Source: JAAXTX01 sp035560715 (GTDB lineage Bacteria > Patescibacteriota > Minisyncoccia > Moranbacterales > UBA1568). From it: 33,886 nt of DNA. The notes beneath the pieces are model-generated. The model was not told the origin of the DNA. It did not search any database and worked only from the letters and a program-made list of their open reading frames with translations. Below, piece after piece: positions 8,288 to 14,503 of this stretch. The stretch is taken from the NCBI GenBank assembly GCA_035560715.1, contig DATMYW010000051.1, positions 1 to 33,886 on the forward strand, in the 5' to 3' direction. Made by a program: the position numbers and the translations under genes. How positions within the stretch are numbered: position 1 is the stretch's first letter; every line of letters starts with the position of its first letter.

Positions 8288-8415
8288 TGTCATTCCGACC
8301 CGGAGTCCGGCGAATGCCGGAGAGTCTTCGAGACACGTCGTTCGCGAGCGACTGTGTCGAGTGGAGGAATCTGCCGAGTCACGATTCAGATCCCTCGACT
8401 ACGCTCGGGATGACA
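8288..8415. repeat. 128-bp dispersed palindromic repeat
   Basis: Bounded by TGTCATTCC at the left and GGGATGACA at the right (imperfect terminal inverted repeats), with nested palindromes inside: CCGGAGTCCGGC..., and CGAGACAC...GTGTCGAG around a CGTTCGCGAGCG core. It fills most of the metG-rsmI gap. The architecture is that of a non-coding, REP/MITE-like dispersed repeat; a related short hairpin using the same TGTCATTCC ends is at 10986-11019. Confidence 0.7.
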
Positions 8416-8432
8416 TGAATGCGCCGTGGTAT

Positions 8433-9110
8433 CTACCCATTATACGCCACGATCACGAATTCCCCTTTCACCTTGGACGGATCGGATTCGAATCGCTCTT
8501 TCACTTCGGTTACCGTACCGCGTACCGTTTCCTCGAACATTTTCGTAATTTCACGCCCGAGAATGATTCTTTTTTCAGGCGCGAACGATGAAAGCAGTTC
8601 GAGATTCTTCACCACCCGGTGCGGCGATTCATAATAAACGACCGGCATATCCGACCCGGCGACAAAACGGAAAAATGTCTCGCGTCCTTTCTTGTGCGGC
8701 GGAAATCCCTTGAAAACGAATTCGCGCATATCGATACCGGCGACCGATACGATGGCGCCCAGGGCCGACGGCCCCGGTACCGGAACGACGGGAATGCCGG
8801 CCGCAAGCGCGAACGAGACGAGGCGGTTTCCGGGATCGGAAAGTCCGGGGGTGCCGGCATCCGTCACGTACGCGAACGACTCGCCGGCCTTCATACGGGC
8901 GACAAGTGAATCCAGCTTCATCCCGTCGGTATGCTCGTGGCACGACATGGCCGGTCGGTCGATCTCGTACCGGTCAAGAAGGCGTCGTGTCACACGCGTG
9001 TCCTCGGCAAGCACCGCATCACACTCCTTGAGCGTACGAAGCGCCCGGAGCGTGATATCTTCCATATTGCCGATAGGCGTCGCGACGAGATAGAGGGTTC
9101 CCATATTCAT
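8433..9110 (-). CDS. rsmI: 16S rRNA (cytidine-1402-2'-O)-methyltransferase RsmI
   Basis: SAM-dependent tetrapyrrole-methylase-fold enzyme that 2'-O-methylates C1402 in the decoding centre of 16S rRNA. Motifs in order: TLYLVATPIGNMEDIT (N-terminus), AEDTRVTRRLL, CHEH, VTDAGTPGLSDPG (SAM site), PVPGPSALGAIVS and FKGFPPHKKGR. At 225 residues it stops after the catalytic domain (GEFVIVAYNG) and lacks the roughly 50-residue C-terminal tail of E. coli RsmI. The start is either ATG 9110 or, two codons later, ATG 9104, which has the AATATG context common here. It is flanked by repeats on both sides. Confidence 0.95.
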   Translation of the reverse strand: MNMGTLYLVATPIGNMEDITLRALRTLKECDAVLAEDTRVTRRLLDRYEIDRPAMSCHEHTDGMKLDSLVARMKAGESFAYVTDAGTPGLSDPGNRLVSFALAAGIPVVPVPGPSALGAIVSVAGIDMREFVFKGFPPHKKGRETFFRFVAGSDMPVVYYESPHRVVKNLELLSSFAPEKRIILGREITKMFEETVRGTVTEVKERFESDPSKVKGEFVIVAYNG

Positions 9111-9129
9111 TCAGCCAGCATCGATAATA

Positions 9130-9186
9130 CCCTCCCGCTCCCCTGTCTGAGGGGAGCTCCCGCGGCCCTGCGCGGGTGAGGGGTGG
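9130..9186. repeat. double-hairpin dispersed repeat, left of the DUF559 gene
   Basis: Two GC hairpins in tandem: GCTCCCCT-gtctg-AGGGGAGC (9137-9157), then CCCGCG...CGCGGG, ending in GTGAGGGG. The same first hairpin arms recur at 9577-9597 on the other side of the DUF559 gene, and related sequence lies at 32897-32980 and 33264-33310. Confidence 0.75.
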
Positions 9187-9190
9187 AAGA

Positions 9191-9539
9191 TTACTTTAGA
9201 TGTTCCGTTATACTCATAATCACCCCGTCCAAATTCTCATTCACCTCGTCATTCCAGAATCGTAGCACCGAAAGACCCAGGGATTCAAGATATCTTGTCC
9301 TTTCCGCATCATATTCGCATTTTTCACTGTGTTGCCGCCCATCCAATCCAACGACCAGTTTCTTTTCGGGACAATAGAAATCGACGATATACGGACCAAT
9401 CGAATGCTGACGGCGGAACTTGAACCCCAACGCGTTCCTTCTCAAGCGGGACCAGAGGATGACTTCCTGCGGCGTCGCTTTTTTTCCGTAAGACCTTTCT
9501 CGATAGTTCTTTGGATTTGGAGTTGAAAATACGATTCAT
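9191..9539 (-). pseudogene. DUF559 endonuclease-like gene, frameshifted in a 7-A run
   Basis: DUF559 proteins have a Vsr/restriction-endonuclease-like fold of about 115 residues. The intact reading frame covers residues from RRNALGFKFRRQHSIG through YIVDFYCPEKKLVVGLDGRQH to the end (9191-9445). The missing N-terminus lies upstream in another frame, beginning MNRIFNSKSKELSRKVLRKK at ATG 9539. Removing one A from the run of seven (plus-strand T's 9479-9485) joins them as ...LRKKATPQEVILWSRLRRNALG..., a full-length family match of 115 residues. It could be a broken gene, a sequencing or assembly error in the homopolymer, or slippage-dependent expression. It is flanked by matching hairpin repeats. 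Confidence 0.8.
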
Positions 9540-9576
9540 ATTTTCCTGAACACCCCTCCGTCTCGAAGACTCGACA

Positions 9577-9597
9577 GCTCCCCTCCCCAAGGGGAGC
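9577..9597. repeat. hairpin repeat, right of the DUF559 gene
   Basis: GCTCCCCT-cccca-AGGGGAGC. The arms are identical to those of the hairpin at 9137-9157, on the opposite side of the DUF559 gene. Confidence 0.75.
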
Positions 9598-9625
9598 AGG
9601 CTGATCTCTCCTTCTCAATTCCCAT

Positions 9626-9653
9626 CTCACTCCTCACTCCTCACTTCTGAATT
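9626..9653. repeat. heptad array CTCACTC x4
   Basis: CTCACTC, CTCACTC, CTCACTT, CTGAATT: four contiguous 7-bp units spanning the stop codon and last codons of the M16 peptidase gene (stop at 9641-9643). The array therefore extends into coding sequence. Confidence 0.75.
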
Positions 9654-10927
9654 CCAAGATCCAGCATCTTTTCGAGTTTCGCCTTCTTCTTGGCATCCTG
9701 AGGACCGACGATCGCGAGATTCAACCGATCGTTGCGGAAGATGTCCTGCGCGACGCGGAGCACGTCGTCCGCGGTCACCTTTTCGATCGCCCGGACCTTG
9801 TCCTTCGGCAGCACGATCTCGCTCTTGAGTATTTCCTGCGATACGAGGTATTCCACGACCTCGTCGGACCCCTCGAGTCCCATCGCGAGTCCGCCCTTGA
9901 TGTATTCCTTGGCTTTGCGAAGTTCGTCCTTGCCGACACGCTCGGTCGCTATCTTCTTGTACTCGTCGAGGATGACCGCGATCGCCTTCTCGAGGTTCTC
10001 GTGCTCGACACCGCACTGTGTCGCGATGTACCCCGCGTCGTGAAACGCCTCGGTCTCGGTCCGGACCCGGTAGGCGAGTCCGCGCCGTTCGCGGACCTCG
10101 ATGAAGAGCCGGCTCGACATCCCACCGCCGAGAATCACCGAGAGTATGCCAAGTGCGAACCGGTCCGGATGGTACATGTCGTATCCGCGCACTCCGAGAA
10201 GGAAGTGCGTCTGGTCGGTCTTCTTCTTGTGGATGAAGACGCCCGGCGCCGACTGCCGGTCGGACGCCTTGCGGAATTCCGGCCGTACTCCGGGCTTCAC
10301 GACGCCGAACCGTTTCTTCACTTCGGCCGTCACCTTCTTCGGATCGATATTCCCGGCGATGCCGACGACCACGTTGCCGCCGACGTATCCGCGTTCCATG
10401 TATTTTACGAAATCCTTCCTCTTGAACGCGCGGATGTTCTCCTTGGGACCGGCAATGTCCCAGCCGAGCGGCGTATCGCCGTAGAGGTGCGCCTCCCAGA
10501 GTTCGGCCACCTTGCGCATCGGCATGTCCTCGTACATGTTTATCTCCTGAATGATCGTCCCCCGCTCGCGGTCGATCTCGTCCTGGTCGAGCTTGGCGTT
10601 GAGGAACATGTCCGAGACCACGTCGAGTGCGGTCTCCCAGTGATGTGCCTCGACCTTGGCATAGTAGCCGGTCCACTCCTTGCTCGTGAACGCGTTGTAT
10701 TCCGCACCGATCGAATCGAGCTCGCGCGAAATGTCGAGCGCCGTCGGACGCTTCTCGGTCCCCTTGAACATCATGTGCTCGAGGAAGTGCGCGATGCCGT
10801 TCTCCTTGCGTGTTTCGAAGCGCGACCCGACACCCGTCATGACAAGCACCGTCGCCGTTCCCGTCTCCGTCATCGGCGCGAGGATCACGCGCAGCCCGTT
10901 CTCCAGGGTAAGTTTCTTGTATTTCAT
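9641..10927 (-). CDS. M16 family zinc metallopeptidase (processing-peptidase type)
   Basis: A 428-residue M16B-type peptidase. The inverted zinc motif HXXEH is HFLEH (about 47-51) in NGIAHFLEHMMFKGT, with the distal glutamate in RGTIIQEINMYED about 75 residues on. The second, inactive half contains the conserved LGGGMSSRLFIEVRERRGLAY segment. No signal peptide is visible, so it is probably cytoplasmic. These enzymes degrade or process peptides; the substrate is unknown. ATG start in a GCATATG context without SD. It follows glyS by 96 nt, a gap that contains a heptad array and a repeat hairpin. Confidence 0.95.
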   Translation of the reverse strand: MKYKKLTLENGLRVILAPMTETGTATVLVMTGVGSRFETRKENGIAHFLEHMMFKGTEKRPTALDISRELDSIGAEYNAFTSKEWTGYYAKVEAHHWETALDVVSDMFLNAKLDQDEIDRERGTIIQEINMYEDMPMRKVAELWEAHLYGDTPLGWDIAGPKENIRAFKRKDFVKYMERGYVGGNVVVGIAGNIDPKKVTAEVKKRFGVVKPGVRPEFRKASDRQSAPGVFIHKKKTDQTHFLLGVRGYDMYHPDRFALGILSVILGGGMSSRLFIEVRERRGLAYRVRTETEAFHDAGYIATQCGVEHENLEKAIAVILDEYKKIATERVGKDELRKAKEYIKGGLAMGLEGSDEVVEYLVSQEILKSEIVLPKDKVRAIEKVTADDVLRVAQDIFRNDRLNLAIVGPQDAKKKAKLEKMLDLGIQK

Positions 10928-10937
10928 ATGCGGAACA

Positions 10938-10965
10938 GAATTAGGAATAAGGAATCAAGAATCTC
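10938..10965. repeat. heptad array GAATNNN x4
   Basis: GAATTAG, GAATAAG, GAATCAA, GAATCTC: exact 7-bp period, 10 nt upstream of the M16 start codon. Same core word and the same distance to the start codon as the array at 1990-2017 upstream of atpH. Confidence 0.85.
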
Positions 10966-10985
10966 GTCTTCTGATGACATTTCTT

Positions 10986-11019
10986 TTCTGTCATTCCGGT
11001 TTAACCTGGAATGACAGAA
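10986..11019. repeat. TGTCATTCC hairpin repeat
   Basis: Perfect 12-bp arms TTCTGTCATTCC / GGAATGACAGAA around GGTTTAACCT. The arm word TGTCATTCC also bounds the 128-bp element at 8288-8415, so this may be a deleted or minimal member of that family. No T-run follows on the minus strand, so it is not a good terminator for glyS. Confidence 0.7.
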
Positions 11020-11023
11020 TGGA

Positions 11024-12433
11024 CTATTTCAAATTCTCCACCAAATACGCCCTCAACTCAGCAACCGGGATGCGGATCTGTTCCATGGTATCGCGGTCAC
11101 GGACGGTGACGGTATCCTTGAGTGAGGCGTCATCGCCGAGTCCGACCGTGTCGAAATCGATCGTGACGCAGTACGGCGTACCGATCTCGTCCTGACGGCG
11201 GTAGCGTTTGCCGACGTTTCCATTGTCGTCGTACTCGGTGGCGAAGTCGCGCTTGAGCATATCGAATACCTCGCGCGCCTTGTCGGTGAGTTCCGGTTTG
11301 TTGCGCAGGAGCGGGAAGACTGCGACTTTGACCGGCGCGAGCTTCTTCGGGAATTTGAGCACGATACGAGTGTCTCCTTCTTTTATCTCCTCCTCGGTAT
11401 ACGCGTCAGTCAACACGGCGAGAAATGTCCGGTCCACGCCGACGGACGTCTCGACGATCCACGGGATGTACTTCTCCCCCGACTGCGGGTCGCGGTACGA
11501 AAGATCAACACCCGAGAACGTGGAATGCTGGGTGAGATCGTAGTCGCTGCGGTTGTGCACTCCCTCGAGTTCCTTGAATCCGAACGGGAAGCGGTACTCG
11601 ATATCCCATGCAGCCTTCGCGTAAAAAACAAGGTTCTCGTGCTGGTGCCATTTGAGGTTCTCCGCCTTGAGTCCGAGATCGAGATAGTATTGGAACCGTT
11701 TCGCGCGCCACTCTTCATAAAAATCCGCGGCCGTATCGGGATGGACGAAGAACTGCATTTCCATCTGCTCGAATTCGCGCTTGCGGAAGATGAACTGCCG
11801 CGCAGTGATCTCGTTTCGGAACGCCTTGCCGATCTGCGCGATGCCGAACGGCACCTTCATGCGCGTCGAGTCGAGCACGTTCTTGAAATTCACGTAGATG
11901 CCCTGGCAGGTCTCCCCGCGCAGGTAAACCGGATCCTTGTCCCAGTCGCCGGTGAAGTTGCCGAGATTGGATTTCACGAGCAGATTGAAGCTCTTCGCCT
12001 CGGAGAAATCATGACTGCCGCACTTGGGACACACGACCTTGTCCTTGTTGGCCGAGAAGAGCGCGTTGATCTCGGTCTCGCTCATCTTCTCGTCGGCGAA
12101 CACGCCGGCTTCCTCGAGGAGATGGTCGACACGAAGACGCGAGTGACACTTACGACACTCGGCCAAGGGATCGCTGAATCCTCCCACGTGTCCCGATGCT
12201 TCCCACACCTTCGGATGCATGAAGATCGCACTGTCGAGACCCACGATATTCTCGTGCTCGCGAACCATCGCCTGCCACCATGCCTCGCGGATATTTCGGG
12301 CGAGTTCGACCCCGTATGGTCCGAAATCATAGACTGCCGCGAATCCGCCATAAATCTCCGAACTTGGGAACACGAACCCTCGCCGTTTCGACAGCGAGAC
12401 CAGCTTGTCCATGAGATTTTCCACCTGTGCCAT
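11024..12433 (-). CDS. glyQS: glycyl-tRNA synthetase (single-chain class II)
   Basis: Charges tRNA-Gly. A homodimeric-type class II GlyRS of 469 residues, distinct from the two-subunit GlyQ/GlyS enzyme. The N-terminus reads VSLSKRRGFVFPSSEIYGG (motif 1 region), with FGPYG. A zinc-binding group C-x2-C ... C-x2-C lies in the insertion (CRKCHSRL ... CPKCGSHDF). Motif 2 is GKAFRNEITARQFIFRKREFEQMEMQFF and motif 3 is SVGVDRTFLAVL, followed by the anticodon-binding domain. The frame stays open to 12637, but family alignment places the start at ATG 12433 (MAQVENLMDK). A heptad array lies directly upstream. Confidence 0.95.
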   Translation of the reverse strand: MAQVENLMDKLVSLSKRRGFVFPSSEIYGGFAAVYDFGPYGVELARNIREAWWQAMVREHENIVGLDSAIFMHPKVWEASGHVGGFSDPLAECRKCHSRLRVDHLLEEAGVFADEKMSETEINALFSANKDKVVCPKCGSHDFSEAKSFNLLVKSNLGNFTGDWDKDPVYLRGETCQGIYVNFKNVLDSTRMKVPFGIAQIGKAFRNEITARQFIFRKREFEQMEMQFFVHPDTAADFYEEWRAKRFQYYLDLGLKAENLKWHQHENLVFYAKAAWDIEYRFPFGFKELEGVHNRSDYDLTQHSTFSGVDLSYRDPQSGEKYIPWIVETSVGVDRTFLAVLTDAYTEEEIKEGDTRIVLKFPKKLAPVKVAVFPLLRNKPELTDKAREVFDMLKRDFATEYDDNGNVGKRYRRQDEIGTPYCVTIDFDTVGLGDDASLKDTVTVRDRDTMEQIRIPVAELRAYLVENLK

Positions 12434-12440
12434 AAGATTG

Positions 12441-12468
12441 AACTCACAACTTACAACTGACAACGCCT
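12441..12468. repeat. heptad array AACNNNN x4
   Basis: AACTCAC, AACTTAC, AACTGAC, AACGCCT: 7-bp period, 7 nt upstream of the glyS start codon. Reverse-complement form of the GTT-type array at 16-46. Confidence 0.85.
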
Positions 12469-12560
12469 CTGTCTTTGCGAGGAAGTCTTCGACCGAAGCA
12501 ATCCAGAGATAGGAAGCTCTGGGCCGCCACGCCCTCGACGACTCGGTCTCGCGGAGACGG
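12469..12560. repeat. degraded dispersed repeat upstream of glyS
   Basis: Contains TTTGCGAGGAAGTCTTCG, CGAAGCAATCCAGAG and CTCTGGGCCGCC. This resembles the widespread non-coding repeat type with TTGCGAGG...GAAGCAATCC and a complementary right half; here the right half is decayed. It lies between two heptad arrays (12441-12468 and 12573-12593) and has no protein-like reading frame. Confidence 0.5.
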
Positions 12561-12572
12561 ATTTGTATGATG

Positions 12573-12593
12573 AACTGACAACCGATAACGAGG
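12573..12593. repeat. heptad array AACNNNN x3
   Basis: AACTGAC, AACCGAT, AACGAGG: three 7-bp units with the same AAC core as the array at 12441. The dispersed repeat lies between the two, as though inserted into one longer array. Confidence 0.7.
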
Positions 12594-12647
12594 GACTCGG
12601 AAAGTCTTCTGACATCCGAAAATACCGTTCTTTCCATTCAAACCTAC

Positions 12648-12672
12648 CCCGTTTCAAGCCGAAAGTCAAAGA
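12648..12672 (+). repeat. 25-bp direct repeat, left copy
   Basis: Runs from CCCGTTTCAAGCC through G to AAAGTCAAAGA. The right copy at 13452-13476 differs at one position (A for G). The pair encloses one plus-strand gene with its promoter and first terminator. Confidence 0.8.
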
Positions 12673-12690
12673 AAATTTCCTTGCGGATAC

Positions 12691-12719
12691 TTGACATATC
12701 TCTTCATACATGATAGCGT
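12691..12719 (+). promoter_or_regulatory. sigma-70-like promoter of the cassette gene
   Basis: Perfect -35 TTGACA (12691-12696), 17-bp spacer and a weak -10 TAGCGT (12714-12719). It lies about 55 nt upstream of the gene start, inside the 25-bp direct repeats. The gene-free stretch from 12434 to 12775 otherwise holds only the heptad arrays, the dispersed repeat and the left direct repeat. Confidence 0.5.
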
Positions 12720-12775
12720 TCCTCCATCAATCAGCAGATCATTTCAAACATCAACCCCATTTTCTGGAGAAAACC

Positions 12776-13387
12776 ATGAAAATTTACGCGTATTACAACC
12801 CACAAAACGACCCGGTCACCAATGGACCAAGTATTGGCAACCTTCTTCCGGTATCGGACTATTATTATCCGTTGCTGCATGATCCGTCGGACAACACTTT
12901 CCTCTATTTCGAGGATGTAAATGGCGAGAACTATGTCCAGTTTTTTGTATCGAAAAAGGTGTACGACCTGAAAAACAACAGGCTCATCGTACTTGTCACA
13001 ACCGGGCATTCCGGCATGGAGCCTGAAGAATTCAGAGACTACGTGCAGCGGGAGTGGAAGAAAGACACCTCCGGACCATCCTTGCAAGGAAGAAGGCTCG
13101 CTATCCGTCTATACTTCGACGGTTCAGGTATAGAAGACTATATCTGCAAGATTCCCTACGAGCCTTCCAAAGATACGGTTATCGTGACTCACGACAAGCA
13201 AACAGGAAAGGACATCCTCTTCATCGTGACCGGTAAATCCCTATATATCAAAGGGGGGAAGTATATACTCGACGTCCACGTAGACGTCGCGGATCAAACC
13301 GTGAATCAAGTGCAACTTGAGAACTACTTCGATCGCGAATGGGCGACCACGAATAGTATCGGCCTCTGCGATGAGCTCCAAGATTAA
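12776..13387 (+). CDS. unknown two-repeat protein in a repeat-flanked cassette
   Basis: Not recognised. A 203-residue soluble protein with no signal peptide or membrane segment. The start is ATG 12776, preceded by GGAG with 7-nt spacing, a good SD site. It is built of two clearly related halves, about 29-97 and 121-192. Each has the order Y..., (D/E)-P-S-x-(D/N)-T, (N/T)-G-(E/K)-(N/D), F-(F/I)-V, K-x-x-Y-x-(L/I)-K, and closes with Y-(V/F)-x-R-E-W (REW at 92-94 and 187-189). The halves look mostly beta-strand with a C-terminal helix. It is the only plus-strand gene in the first 30 kb, has its own promoter and terminators, and appears more AT-rich than its neighbours. Function unknown. Confidence 0.85.
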   Translation: MKIYAYYNPQNDPVTNGPSIGNLLPVSDYYYPLLHDPSDNTFLYFEDVNGENYVQFFVSKKVYDLKNNRLIVLVTTGHSGMEPEEFRDYVQREWKKDTSGPSLQGRRLAIRLYFDGSGIEDYICKIPYEPSKDTVIVTHDKQTGKDILFIVTGKSLYIKGGKYILDVHVDVADQTVNQVQLENYFDREWATTNSIGLCDELQD

Positions 13388-13417
13388 AGGTTTGAAGCGC
13401 CTCCTGAGAAATCATAT

Positions 13418-13445
13418 GCCGTACACCATTCGTACGGCTTTTTAT
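13418..13445 (+). terminator. intrinsic terminator of the cassette gene
   Basis: GCCGTAC, 7-nt loop, GTACGGC, then TTTTTATTT; begins 30 nt after the stop codon. Confidence 0.85.
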
Positions 13446-13451
13446 TTGCTT

Positions 13452-13476
13452 CCCGTTTCAAGCCAAAAGTCAAAGA
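13452..13476 (+). repeat. 25-bp direct repeat, right copy
   Basis: Runs from CCCGTTTCAAGCC through A to AAAGTCAAAGA. It matches the copy at 12648-12672 at 24 of 25 positions. Its last 5 bases form the start of the hairpin at 13472-13503. Confidence 0.8.
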
Positions 13477-13503
13477 GGCATCGCGTAAAGCCGATGCCTC
13501 TTT
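13472..13503. terminator. second, bidirectional terminator hairpin
   Basis: Perfect 12-bp stem AAAGAGGCATCG / CGATGCCTCTTT with an 8-nt loop. T-rich sequence follows in both directions (TCCGTTTTT on plus; GACTTTTGG on minus). It can stop the plus-strand cassette transcript and the minus-strand operon that ends at 13612. Confidence 0.7.
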
Positions 13504-13611
13504 TCCGTTTTTCCAAGTGTTCCGGAGTCTTCTGTTAGTTCGCCATTTCCAGGGAAAGCGATTTCACTATCCCCTATCAGTTCGCTTTGAGGCGAACAAT
13601 TCGGATTCGGG

Positions 13612-14136
13612 TCACATAATCGTGCCATTCGGTCCGACCGCCGCCGAGACTTCCGGAGCATCCCACCGATATCGATAAAACGACGGCGTGAAGAGCGAAA
13701 TGACGGGAACCTCTGTCTTCATAAGTTTGATCGCTTCAAGAACCGGAAACGTATCGTTCACGACGCACGCGATACCGGTCACTACTCCGCCCGCCGTCAC
13801 GATCGTTTTGGCAAGCTCCGTGATCTCCCGGATTCGGTCTTCAGTCAGTGTCAGGAGTACGAAAACGATCTTCTCGCCCTTCTTGATCTCGTGGAGCAAA
13901 CGGAACCGCCCGTTCTCGACGGCGGTGACATGAACGATGCCTGTATTCCTTTTCAAGGCCAACATGCATCCGAGCGCCTCACTTCCCGGCTCCCCAGGAA
14001 TCGCGACAAAGGTGTCCACGAACTCGATTCGTTGTCTCACCTGATTTTTCTCCTGCTTCGGATTGTTTCGCGGCTTCTTCCCAAGGTGTTCAGCCAAAAA
14101 TTTCATTACTTCAGGATACTGCGCCGCCTCGGTCAT
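13612..14136 (-). CDS. degenerate phosphoribosyltransferase-fold protein (OPRT-like)
   Basis: A 174-residue protein whose C-terminal two thirds follow the orotate-phosphoribosyltransferase pattern: GEKIVFVLLTLTEDRIREI (87-105) sits where the PRPP loop should be, followed by AKTIVTAGGVVTGIACVVND, VPVISLF and a C-terminal YRWDAPEVSAAVGPNG. The acidic pair and TxGxT core of the PRPP loop are absent, so catalysis is unlikely and a regulatory or binding role is plausible. Its ATG overlaps the stop of the upstream small gene by 4 nt (ATGA). Placement beside pyrE-pyrF suggests a paralogue in the same nucleotide context; that is inference. Confidence 0.65.
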   Translation of the reverse strand: MTEAAQYPEVMKFLAEHLGKKPRNNPKQEKNQVRQRIEFVDTFVAIPGEPGSEALGCMLALKRNTGIVHVTAVENGRFRLLHEIKKGEKIVFVLLTLTEDRIREITELAKTIVTAGGVVTGIACVVNDTFPVLEAIKLMKTEVPVISLFTPSFYRYRWDAPEVSAAVGPNGTIM

Positions 14137-14327
14137 CCGTATAGTCCCAAACCGAAGATGCGGTCTCTCTCTCCTTCTCCATCGTCATAGGTCGTATCCG
14201 TAACATACGCCTTCTTCCCTCTCGGTTTTATTCGAATCAGGGCTCCACAATTCCGAAGCGTTCGTTCAATGGAATCCTGCCCGGTCTCTATGAGTCCACG
14301 ACCCGTATTATGTTTCAGTTTCGCCAC
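14133..14327 (-). CDS. small basic unknown protein coupled to the OPRT-like gene
   Basis: Not recognised. A 64-residue protein starting at GTG 14327, chosen because AGGGAGG lies 5 nt upstream; the frame remains open upstream to a TTG at 14369. It has conserved-looking segments NTGRGLIETG, NCGALIRIKPRGKKAYV and a C-terminal RDRIFGLGLYG. Its stop overlaps the next gene's ATG by 4 nt, which supports a real two-gene operon. Possibly a small nucleic-acid- or nucleotide-binding domain, but I cannot assign it. Confidence 0.6.
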   Translation of the reverse strand: MAKLKHNTGRGLIETGQDSIERTLRNCGALIRIKPRGKKAYVTDTTYDDGEGERDRIFGLGLYG

Positions 14328-14451
14328 GACCCCCTCCCTTTCGTTTAAATGAATGATGTTAATCTGCAAAACGACTTATGACCATATCAGGAAACCGCCA
14401 TCCATGCAAGAGCGAAAAGAAGTTCGCTAATTCCAAACAAGACCCATCTTC

Positions 14452-14484
14452 AAAAAAAAGAGGACATCGTTTCCGATATCCCCT
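14452..14484 (-). terminator. intrinsic terminator after pyrE
   Basis: On the minus strand GGGGATATCG, GAAA tetraloop, CGATGTCCTC (10 bp with two G-U pairs), then eight T's. It lies 20 nt after the pyrE stop and separates pyrF-pyrE from the small OPRT-like operon. Confidence 0.9.
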
Positions 14485-14503
14485 TGCCGCGCGATGCTTC
14501 CCA

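Noticed and set aside
8470..8490. tRNA T-arm-like GGATTCGAATCG
   Set aside because: Inside the rsmI coding sequence with no acceptor or anticodon arms around it. I found no tRNA gene in the window.
10986..11019. Terminator for glyS
   Set aside because: The hairpin is strong, but on the minus strand it is followed by AAAAG, not by T's.
12434..12637. N-terminal extension of GlyRS
   Set aside because: The added residues are encoded by a dispersed repeat and a heptad array; the family alignment begins at ATG 12433.
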